The position numbers and the translations under genes were made by a program. 64,000 bases of DNA from DASQZT01 sp963728965. Lineage in GTDB: Bacteria > Acidobacteriota > Terriglobia > Bryobacterales > Bryobacteraceae. The stretch spans positions 868,001-932,000 of the forward strand of contig CAVSMH010000006.1 of NCBI GenBank assembly GCA_963728965.1, given 5' to 3'. Positions 6,745 through 13,924 of this stretch are shown here, one piece after another (the stretch's first letter is position 1; every line of letters starts with the position of its first letter). Below the pieces are notes generated by a model. The model did no database searches. It was given only the letters and a program-made list of their open reading frames with translations, and was not told where the DNA came from.

Positions 6745-9700
6745 CTACTCCTGCCGCAGCGCGTCCAGCGGTTCGATGCGCGCCGCGCGCCGGGCTGGCA
6801 GGTAGCACGCTGCCAGGCTCACGCCCGCCAACAGCGCAATCACTCCCGCCCATGTGATCGGGTCGACCGGACTCACTCCGTAGAGCACTCCGCTCAGCAG
6901 CCGGCCCAGGGCGGCGCTCAGCGCCAGGCCCGCCGCCGAACCGATCCCGGCCAGCACCAGGCCCTCCCGCAGCACCGTCCCCAGCACGTCGCGCGAAGTT
7001 GCGCCGAGCGCCAGCCGGATTCCGAACTCGCGCCTGCGGCGGGCGGTGTGGAAGGCAATCACCGCGTACAGCCCGATCCCCGCCACCAGCAGCGATCCGC
7101 CGGAGAACACGCTGAGCAGGCTGCTGACCACCAGCGACGGCGCGGTGTATTGCTGAAGGAAGGCATCCATCGTCTCGACCGTACCCACCACGCGCCGCGT
7201 GGTCGAAGCGTCGCGTACCACGCCCCGCACCGCCGCGGCCACCGGGCCGAGCGCCCCGGCGTAGCGAATGTTGAAGTATCGGACCCCCGCCCCCGGATCC
7301 GCCGCGCCCGCGCCGCGCGACACGAACGCGAACTGGTCGCCGCCCTGCTCGCGCAGGCCGGAGTACGCCGCATTCGGAGTCACCCCGATTACTTCGTACG
7401 CCCTGCCGAACAGCTCGATGGTCTCGCCTAATGCGGATTGCCCGCCGAACCGCTTCTCTTCCATCCGGCGCGTCAGGATCGCCACATCGCGGTCGGCATC
7501 GCCTTCGGAAAAGTCGCGGCCCCGCACGGCCACACCGAGTGCCTCCAGATAGCCCGGCCCCGCCTCCATGCTTCGCACGGGTACCCGGTCCAGCAACGTT
7601 ACGAACTGCCCGAACGGATCCGGCGGCACCGCCGTCGCGTAAGATACCGCGGCCACTCCGGGGATCGCCCCCATTCGCCGCCGCAGGCTTTCGAGCAGCC
7701 CACGCTGATCTGCCGCGCTGCCCGCCGCCAGGGTGTTGAGCCGCAGGATCAGGCGATGGTCCTTGGGATATCCCAGATCGGCGGCATTGATGAGGCCGGC
7801 CGAACGCGCCGCCAGCCCCGCGCCGCCGAGGAGCAGCACGCAGAACGCGAGTTGGACTACCACCAGCACGTTCGCCATCCGGGAGCGGCCCTGTACCACC
7901 CCATGCTCGCCCGCTTTGAGGAAGGCCAGCAGGTCCTGCCGCCGCGAGCGCAGCGAAGGCGCCACAGTAAAAGCAAGCGCCCCGCCAATCGCCAGCGACA
8001 GCGCGTACAGGCCCACCCGCCAGTCGGGCGAGACGTTGGGCGCCAACCGTGCCCCCGATTCGAGCGGCGGAATCAGGGCCGGAAGCGCGCGGCTCACCCA
8101 CCATGCGAATGCCCACGCCGCTCCAGCCGCGGCCGTCGAAAGCGCCAGCCCTTCCGCCAGCAGCAGCGACAGAATCCTTCCGTGCGAAGCCCCCAGCGAC
8201 TGCCGCACCGCAAACTCGCGCTGCCGCCCGGCCGAGCGCCCCAGCATCAGGTTGGCCACATTCGCGCACACCACCAGCAGCGTGACCAGCGCCACCCCCG
8301 TGAGCAGCGCCATGAACATCCGCGCCCGCCCGCTCTGCCAGGGACCGAACGAAGTGGCCGAATAGCGCGCCACCACGATGCGGAACCGCGCCAGTTCGGG
8401 ATACGCCGCGGCGATCCGCTGCGAAAACGCGTCGAACTCCGCCTGCGCCTGCTCCACCGATACGCCCGCCGCGAGCCGGCCGATCGCCTCCACTCCGCCC
8501 CTCGCCAACTGCCGGACATTGCCCGCCATGCGCGCGTACGCCAGGATCGGCACGGCGATCTCGAAATTCGGCGCGAAATGCGTGCCCCGAAATCCCCGGC
8601 CGGCCACCCCCACGATGGTCACCGGCAGGCCGTTCAGCAGCACCTGCCGCCCGGCGATATCGGGCGCGGACTGGAACTGATTCCGCCACACGTGCCACGC
8701 GATTACGGCCGCCAGCGCCCCCGACCCCCGCGCCTCTTCCGCCGTGAAGCCCCGGCCGTGGATGATGGGCACGCCGAGCACGTCGAAGTAATTCGCCGTC
8801 ACTACCTGCCCCCGCAGTTCGTACGTGCCGTCCGCCACCGTCATCGCGAACCGCTCGAAACCGAAAGCTGCAATGGATGCGAGGCTTCGCGCGTGCGCCA
8901 GGAAATCGGCAAACACCGGGTAGGCGATCACGTCGCCGTTGGGATCGTCCGGCAGCGTGGCGGCAATGTTCACCAGGTTTTCGGCGCGGATGCCGGGCGC
9001 CGGCTTGTTCATCACTCCGTTGATCACCGAATACACTACCGTGTTGCCGCCGATGCCGATCGCCATCAGCGCTACCGCGGCGGCGCTGAAACCAGGGGCG
9101 CGCCGGAAAATGCGTAGGCCGGCCTGAAGGTCCGCCAGGAACTGCTCGATCCGCACCCGCATGGGCGCGCGCGGCTCGCGCTCCGGTGCGCTGGTGAAAA
9201 TCGAAAGCGGCCCCGCCGAGCCACCCGCTTCCACCGGCGGAGGCAGCGCCGGCCGCGGACCGGTGGGCGCATTGTGCAGGTCCAGCGCTTCGATATCCGC
9301 GGCGGGCAGGTCTTCCCATTGAATCCAGTTGTACGGCGATGCCGCGAACTCCCGCCACCCGCGCCAGGCCTGCCACGCAGCCGCCAGCCAGACCCCGCAG
9401 AACACCGCGAACCCGGCGGGGTGGCGCATCGCCTCGAACTCGATCTGTACGGCAAAGCCGGAGATGGCGACCAGCGCCATGCCGTACACCCCGATCTTCA
9501 CATGGAGGTTGGACTTGCCCGGAAGATAAGAGCAGGCAAATGGGATCTTGCGAAACTGTGCCAGCGCGCGGTGCACCAGCAGAATCGTGGCAATCGAAAT
9601 CACCAGCATGTGCTGCGCCGCGAACCGCCCCGGCCAGATCAGGAAGTAGCCCGCCGCGCACACCACCCAGATCGGCAGTACCGTCACCGCAATCAGCGCC

Positions 9701-10941
9701 TTGCGAACCGCCGAAACATAATCGCCGGGGCGGTGAACCGCGGTGAGTTGGAAGATCCAGTTCGCCCGGAGCGCCACGGGCAGCGAAAAAATCGCCCGCG
9801 CCCCCACCACGGCGAAGCAAAGAAGCACCAGGCCCGCCATCATCAGCGGCGCGTTGGGCAGGTTCCAGTGCGCCGCCAACCGCTGCGAGTAGACATCGTC
9901 GGCGCCGTAGAGCAGGTCGCGCGCATACGCGAACGCAATCGCCAGCCCGATTCCACCATAGGCCGCCAGCAGCAAACGATGTTGCCGGCTGCGCGCGATC
10001 GTCAGGCCCGTGAAGAACACAATGGCGCGATCGAGCGGGCGAGGGAGAAGCAGATAGCGGAGGCGCGGCAGGCGGCGGCGTCGGGCGGGCGCGATGTCCG
10101 GCTGCTCGATGGTTTGTCGCATCCGCCGGGCATACGCCGGCAGAAACGAACCGGCGGCCACCCCGCACACCGTCAGCAGCGACCACCAGGCCCGCCCTGC
10201 CAGCGGGTGCCCCGGCGCCGCCCCGCTGAGCTGTTGCTGCAATCCCGAAAACCACCACGAGGGCAGCCATGCCACCATGCCCGGCGGTCGGAGAAAAAAG
10301 CCTGCCAGGATGACGAACAACGCCGCCAGTTGGACAAAGCTCGAGACCCGCGCGAACAGCCTCTGCGGCAAGACCAGCGCGGCCAACCCCGCCAGTGCCA
10401 GCATCCCGCCGCCGGCAAACACGCCCGCCCCGGCCATGGCCAGCCAGTAGGCCGTGAACGCGCGGAACGCCGCCATCCAGCCGCCGTCCCCGGCGACCGC
10501 CACGAACGGAAACGTCAGGCCGGTGAAAAGGTTCAATGCCGCAACGGCCAAACCCAGCGCGCTCGCCACGGCCGCCACCTTGGCCAGAAACAGGGTCCGC
10601 GTGCGGACCGGCAGCAGCCCGAGAATCAGCGCATCCCTGCGGTCCGGCAGGATCGTATTCCATGCCAGCACCCCAAACAGGCCCGCCACCGCCATCGTTG
10701 TCGCCACCAGAAATTCGCTGTCGCGCGCCGCCGCCGCCCCCAGTTGAGCCGCCGGCACCTGCGCCAGCAGATATTTCTGCCCGGCGAAAACCAGAAATGC
10801 GAAATTGAACGCCGCCAGCACGGCCGCGCATTGACCCAGCAGCTTCTCCACGTCGCCGTGAGAAGAGAGGATGTCGCGGTCGATGATACGGCGGAGAAAA
10901 TCCCGGTACAGGATGCGGAACTGGCGGCCTTCGTCGGGCAT
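6745..10941 (-). CDS. Giant ABC transporter permease: ABC-2-like half fused to MacB/FtsX half
   Basis: A 1398-residue membrane protein. Residues 1 to about 530 form a polytopic ABC-2-type region with many hydrophobic segments (for example LAGLAALVLPQRLF). A soluble linker follows, and from about 600 the protein becomes a MacB-like permease: a first segment near VALMAIGIGGNTVVYSVING, a periplasmic domain, FtsX-like segments near 877 and near 1277, ending RRAARIEPLDALRQE. The FtsX half alone equals an acidobacterial duplicated permease. ATG 10941 overlaps the ATPase stop by one base (TAATG), so that ATPase is the likely partner. Substrate unknown; a peptide, lipid or drug is typical of the families. 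Confidence 0.85.
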   Translation of the reverse strand: MPDEGRQFRILYRDFLRRIIDRDILSSHGDVEKLLGQCAAVLAAFNFAFLVFAGQKYLLAQVPAAQLGAAAARDSEFLVATTMAVAGLFGVLAWNTILPDRRDALILGLLPVRTRTLFLAKVAAVASALGLAVAALNLFTGLTFPFVAVAGDGGWMAAFRAFTAYWLAMAGAGVFAGGGMLALAGLAALVLPQRLFARVSSFVQLAALFVILAGFFLRPPGMVAWLPSWWFSGLQQQLSGAAPGHPLAGRAWWSLLTVCGVAAGSFLPAYARRMRQTIEQPDIAPARRRRLPRLRYLLLPRPLDRAIVFFTGLTIARSRQHRLLLAAYGGIGLAIAFAYARDLLYGADDVYSQRLAAHWNLPNAPLMMAGLVLLCFAVVGARAIFSLPVALRANWIFQLTAVHRPGDYVSAVRKALIAVTVLPIWVVCAAGYFLIWPGRFAAQHMLVISIATILLVHRALAQFRKIPFACSYLPGKSNLHVKIGVYGMALVAISGFAVQIEFEAMRHPAGFAVFCGVWLAAAWQAWRGWREFAASPYNWIQWEDLPAADIEALDLHNAPTGPRPALPPPVEAGGSAGPLSIFTSAPEREPRAPMRVRIEQFLADLQAGLRIFRRAPGFSAAAVALMAIGIGGNTVVYSVINGVMNKPAPGIRAENLVNIAATLPDDPNGDVIAYPVFADFLAHARSLASIAAFGFERFAMTVADGTYELRGQVVTANYFDVLGVPIIHGRGFTAEEARGSGALAAVIAWHVWRNQFQSAPDIAGRQVLLNGLPVTIVGVAGRGFRGTHFAPNFEIAVPILAYARMAGNVRQLARGGVEAIGRLAAGVSVEQAQAEFDAFSQRIAAAYPELARFRIVVARYSATSFGPWQSGRARMFMALLTGVALVTLLVVCANVANLMLGRSAGRQREFAVRQSLGASHGRILSLLLAEGLALSTAAAGAAWAFAWWVSRALPALIPPLESGARLAPNVSPDWRVGLYALSLAIGGALAFTVAPSLRSRRQDLLAFLKAGEHGVVQGRSRMANVLVVVQLAFCVLLLGGAGLAARSAGLINAADLGYPKDHRLILRLNTLAAGSAADQRGLLESLRRRMGAIPGVAAVSYATAVPPDPFGQFVTLLDRVPVRSMEAGPGYLEALGVAVRGRDFSEGDADRDVAILTRRMEEKRFGGQSALGETIELFGRAYEVIGVTPNAAYSGLREQGGDQFAFVSRGAGAADPGAGVRYFNIRYAGALGPVAAAVRGVVRDASTTRRVVGTVETMDAFLQQYTAPSLVVSSLLSVFSGGSLLVAGIGLYAVIAFHTARRRREFGIRLALGATSRDVLGTVLREGLVLAGIGSAAGLALSAALGRLLSGVLYGVSPVDPITWAGVIALLAGVSLAACYLPARRAARIEPLDALRQE

Positions 10942-11705
10942 TACGCCTCCATGCAATCGAGCAGTTGACGCGTGATGCCGGCCGTGTCCTGCTCCACCGC
11001 AAGCTGCGCGAAAATGCCCTCCAGGGTGGGCAGCGCCATTAGGGTGCGCAGGCCGTCGATGGAATCGTTGGCCACCACGCGCCCCTTGTGCAGAATGACC
11101 ACTCGCGCCGAAACCCGTTCCACCGTCTCCAGTTCGTGCGAGCTGAACAGCACCACCTTGCCGCGTGCCGCCAGCTCGCCAATCAGCGCCCGCAACACCA
11201 GCGCCGAGCTGACATCCAGACCCGAGAACGGCTCATCCAACAGGATCAGGTCGGGGTTGTGAAGCAGCGCGGCGGCTAGCAGCACCTTCTGGCGCATGCC
11301 TTTCGAATAGGACGAGATCGGCACATAGCGGTCCCCGTCGAGCCCGAGCAGGCGCAGAAAGCCGCCGATCTTTTCCGCCAGTACCCGCTCCGGCAGCCCG
11401 CGCAACTCTCCGACCATCTCGAGATACTCATAGCCCGTCAGGTGCGGGTACAGTTGCGGCTCCTCGGGAACGTAGCCCAGCCGTTGGCGATACCGCATCG
11501 GGTCCTGTTGGATCGGCCGCCCGTCCAGGAGAATCTCCCCTTCGGTCGGCTCGATCAGGCCGGTGATCATTTTGAGCGTGGTCGATTTTCCCGAGCCGTT
11601 CGGCCCCAGGTAGCCGGTCACTTCCCCGCCCCGCGCCACGAAGCTGACGTCTTTGACGGCGGTCGTGGCCGGGTATCGTTTGGTGACATGGCGCAGTTCG
11701 AGCAT
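10941..11705 (-). CDS. ABC transporter ATP-binding protein
   Basis: A 254-residue nucleotide-binding subunit with Walker A GPNGSGKSTTL (residues about 35-45), a signature SYSKGMRQKVLLAAA, Walker B LILLDEPFSGLD and the switch histidine in LFSSHELE. This pattern is typical of ABC-2/drug-efflux ATPases. It starts directly after the stop of the 132-residue membrane protein (no gap) and its stop overlaps the giant permease start. It should energise that permease at the inner face of the membrane. The operon is headed by a PadR repressor, so expression is probably induced by a ligand. Confidence 0.93.
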   Translation of the reverse strand: MLELRHVTKRYPATTAVKDVSFVARGGEVTGYLGPNGSGKSTTLKMITGLIEPTEGEILLDGRPIQQDPMRYRQRLGYVPEEPQLYPHLTGYEYLEMVGELRGLPERVLAEKIGGFLRLLGLDGDRYVPISSYSKGMRQKVLLAAALLHNPDLILLDEPFSGLDVSSALVLRALIGELAARGKVVLFSSHELETVERVSARVVILHKGRVVANDSIDGLRTLMALPTLEGIFAQLAVEQDTAGITRQLLDCMEA

Positions 11706-12104
11706 CTAAACCCCCGTGCGGCGCACCAGCCGCCGCCACCAGAACACCAGGCAGATGACGGCGGCGAACAGGCCCACCGCCGTAACCGCCCCGATCCGCA
11801 TGACCGCGGCGAGCTCGGGATCTTCTACCGCTCGAAGCGTCTTGTGCGAGTGACCGATGTGGGACACCACCGCGCTCCAGAACGTCGCCTGCAGCAGGGC
11901 CGCCAGCATCCCCGCGCCGTACTTCCAGGAGCCGCTCCGCAGGAACCACTGGCGACCCAGCGAAACCACCCCGTCGAGCAAAAGCGGCACCACCCCCAGG
12001 CTGGCGCCGCCCTCATCGTAGATCCACAGCATCTCGCCCGAAAACTCGCGCCGGAACGCCGGCGGATGCATCCACACCAGCGCGCGGTAGACGGCCCGGA
12101 TCAC
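11706..12104 (-). CDS. Small membrane protein between PadR regulator and ABC ATPase
   Basis: A 132-residue protein with a short amphipathic N-terminus (VYRALVWMHPPAFRREFSGE) followed by three probable membrane segments. The N-terminal motif, a Tyr-Arg-x-Leu start with HPPAFRREF, is like the permease prefix found in acidobacterial MacB-type operons. The GTG start overlaps the PadR stop by four bases (GTGA), and the ATPase begins immediately after its stop. It is probably an accessory or anchoring subunit of the transporter; the exact role is inferred from position. Confidence 0.75.
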   Translation of the reverse strand: MIRAVYRALVWMHPPAFRREFSGEMLWIYDEGGASLGVVPLLLDGVVSLGRQWFLRSGSWKYGAGMLAALLQATFWSAVVSHIGHSHKTLRAVEDPELAAVMRIGAVTAVGLFAAVICLVFWWRRLVRRTGV

Positions 12105-12454
12105 GAGATTCCCCCGGGCAAAGTCTTCAGGTGGAGCCGCGCCTCCCGCACCACGCTCTCGAGCCGGACTACCTCCGCCGCCAGCACGCCCCGGCCGCCG
12201 GACGTCAGGCGGTAGTACCGCCGTCGCGGATCGTCGTCGCCGCCCCGCGGCGGGGCAGGCTCGACGAGGCCTTTCAACATCAGCCTGTGCAGGTTGTCAT
12301 AGAGCGTTCCGGGGCCGAGCTTGCACTGGCCGTTGGACTGGCGCGCCACCTCCTGCATGATGCCGTAACCGTGACGGTCCTCGGCAGAGAGCGCGAGCAG
12401 AATCTGAAGGGTGGCCGGCGAGAGGGGCAGATAGGGGCTGAAGTCTTCCTGCAT
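12101..12454 (-). CDS. PadR-family transcriptional repressor
   Basis: A 117-residue winged-helix protein. LSPATLQILLALSAEDRHGYGIMQEV and GPGTLYDNLHRLMLKGLVEP are the classic PadR helix-turn-helix and wing; YYRLTSGGRGVLAAEV and the C-terminal helix are the dimerisation part. ATG 12454 is chosen because it aligns with the family start and follows a promoter and palindrome by only a few bases; the longer open frame upstream is not needed. It leads the ABC operon (next start overlaps by four bases) and very probably represses it and itself through the palindrome at 12459-12482. Confidence 0.92.
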   Translation of the reverse strand: MQEDFSPYLPLSPATLQILLALSAEDRHGYGIMQEVARQSNGQCKLGPGTLYDNLHRLMLKGLVEPAPPRGGDDDPRRRYYRLTSGGRGVLAAEVVRLESVVREARLHLKTLPGGIS

Positions 12455-12458
12455 AGCT

Positions 12459-12495
12459 CGGCTTCTGTTATATCGGAAGCCGATTGATCTGTCAA
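12459..12495 (-). promoter_or_regulatory. PadR operon promoter with overlapping palindromic operator
   Basis: On the minus strand TTGACA (12490-12495) and TATAAC (12467-12472) are separated by exactly 17 bases. A perfect 7-bp inverted repeat, CGGCTTC (12459-12465) and GAAGCCG (12476-12482) with a 10-base spacer, straddles the -10 box. A dimeric repressor bound here would block polymerase, which fits PadR autoregulation. Confidence 0.7.
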
Positions 12496-12648
12496 CCTTC
12501 GGTGTCCAGCGAACCGATGTGCGGGTCAAAAAACCCAGGCTCCTGCATATTTGCCCCACTATCAGACTCACCTCCCCGATGTCAACTGTTTGCAATCAAT
12601 GGATTCCGTTCTGGATGTACGGTTGCTTACATGCTTTCGGAGGCTTTT

Positions 12649-13188
12649 ATGCCGGTTCAGGCCATCTTTGTCGTTTTGGCGGCGATAGCGGCTCTAGGGC
12701 TGCTGCGGCTCGCCTGGCTGTGGCGGACTTACCGGGGCAATCGCGTCATTACCTGTCCCGAGAATCACTTGCCCGCCGGTGTCCGGGTCGATGCCCGGCA
12801 TGCGGTGGCAACCGCTCTCCTGAAAGGGCCGGAACTGCGTCTCTCTACCTGTTCGCGCTGGCCCGAACGGCAGGGATGCGGCCAGCAATGCCTCCGCCAG
12901 GTGGCCGATTCGCCGGCCGACTGCCTCGTTCGAAATATCCTCGTAAATTGGTACAAAGATAAGGTTTGCACCTCTTGCGGCCAGCCCTTCGGCGATATCG
13001 AATGGTCCCGCAAACCGGCCCTGCTCGCGCCGGAAAGCATGTCCCTGGAGTGGAATCAGGTGCCCGCCGAAAAGCTGTTCCAGGTGTTATCGGTCTCCGA
13101 GCCCCTTTGTTTCGCCTGCCACATGGCAAAAACGCTCGTTCGTGAGCACCCGGAACTGGTGGTCGATCGGTCCACTTCTCCCAAATAG
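12649..13188 (+). CDS. Membrane-anchored Cys-rich protein, unknown function
   Basis: A 179-residue protein with one N-terminal membrane segment (VQAIFVVLAAIAALGLLRLAWL) and a soluble cysteine-rich part: a CPENH motif, CSRWPERQGCGQQC, CTSCG and CFACH. The spacing suggests one or two metal sites, probably zinc; none of the motifs is a clean heme site except that CFACH has the CxxCH form, so a c-type heme cannot be fully excluded. ATG 12649 is chosen because CGGAGG lies 5 bases upstream, rather than ATG 12631. It stands alone, divergent from the PadR operon. Confidence 0.7.
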   Translation: MPVQAIFVVLAAIAALGLLRLAWLWRTYRGNRVITCPENHLPAGVRVDARHAVATALLKGPELRLSTCSRWPERQGCGQQCLRQVADSPADCLVRNILVNWYKDKVCTSCGQPFGDIEWSRKPALLAPESMSLEWNQVPAEKLFQVLSVSEPLCFACHMAKTLVREHPELVVDRSTSPK

Positions 13189-13201
13189 GATAAAAACGGT
13201 C

Positions 13202-13217
13202 TGTTTCACGTGAAACA
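13202..13217. promoter_or_regulatory. parS: parS centromere-like site (ParB binding)
   Basis: TGTTTCACGTGAAACA is a perfect 16-bp palindrome and an exact match to the consensus chromosomal parS sequence bound by ParB. It overlaps the GTG start codon (13210) of the next gene. Such sites cluster near the replication origin in most bacteria. No parA or parB gene is present in the window. Confidence 0.88.
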
Positions 13218-13857
13218 AGTCTTCCTCCTTTGCCTGGCGCTGGGCTGCCTGCCCGCCTTCGGCGAAGAGCATCGGCAAGCTCCATCAGTTGCCGCCCCCG
13301 TGACGCTCTACACCCAATTCCAGCAGAACGTCCCGCCGCCCGCCGTTCTGGACGCCCTCCATGAAGAGCTCGGCGCCATCATGGCGCCCATGGGATTGGG
13401 ATTCGAATGGCGGTCGCTCGCCAACTCGCACGAAAACGAAATCTCCGTGGAACTCGCCGTGGTGACCTTCAAAGGCCGCTGCGATGCCGCCAACCTGCTG
13501 CCCATCCGCTCCTCCCCCGGCGCCCTGGGCTGGACCCACGTGAGCGACGGCACCATCCTGCCGTTCAGCGATGTGGATTGCGACCGCATCCGCAGCTTCG
13601 TGCAGCGCGATCTCCTCAACGTCGATCCCGAGGACCGCGAAGCGGCTTTTGGCCGCGCCTTGGCCCGCGTCCTCGCCCACGAGCTCTATCACATCTTCGC
13701 CAACACTTCCAAACACGGCTCCTGCGGGGTCGGCAAGGCCGCCTACACCGTTAAGGAACTTCTCTCCCCGGGATTCCAGTTCGAGGGCAAGGAATCGGAA
13801 GCGCTGCGCGGGAGCAAGGTGCACGCCGTCCTCGAAAACGCCGGCGCCTTGCTGTAA
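13210..13857 (+). CDS. Secreted zinc metalloprotease-like protein (HExxH)
   Basis: A 215-residue protein with a Sec signal peptide (KQVFLLCLALGCLPAFG) and a single zinc-binding helix AHELYHIF (residues about 156-163), followed by an HG segment that could supply a third ligand. The rest matches no family I can name. GTG 13210 is the only start that keeps the signal peptide; it lies inside the parS palindrome and has no Shine-Dalgarno sequence, so translation may be weak or affected by ParB. A terminator follows at 13875-13894. Confidence 0.72.
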   Translation: MKQVFLLCLALGCLPAFGEEHRQAPSVAAPVTLYTQFQQNVPPPAVLDALHEELGAIMAPMGLGFEWRSLANSHENEISVELAVVTFKGRCDAANLLPIRSSPGALGWTHVSDGTILPFSDVDCDRIRSFVQRDLLNVDPEDREAAFGRALARVLAHELYHIFANTSKHGSCGVGKAAYTVKELLSPGFQFEGKESEALRGSKVHAVLENAGALL

Positions 13858-13874
13858 AGGCGCCCGCCAGTCCT

Positions 13875-13894
13875 GCCGCGCGCGGCGGCTTTTT
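13875..13894 (+). terminator. Intrinsic terminator after the HExxH protease gene
   Basis: GCCGC (13875-13879), a five-base loop and GCGGC (13885-13889) are followed directly by five T residues. The stem is short but GC-only, and the position, 18 bases past a stop codon, is appropriate. Confidence 0.6.
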
Positions 13895-13924
13895 CGCGTG
13901 AGTGCCTTGATATTATGAGGGATC

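Noticed and set aside
6668..11002. Open frames of over 1400 and several hundred codons overlapping the fused permease in other frames
   Set aside because: Composition is Arg/Gly/Pro-rich with no membrane or domain pattern, as expected for shadows of GC-rich coding DNA; the true frame shows clear ABC-2 and FtsX features.
12850..13140. Cys-rich protein at 12649 as a c-type cytochrome
   Set aside because: Only one CxxCH-like site (CFACH) is present and the other cysteine pairs fit zinc binding better; heme cannot be fully excluded.
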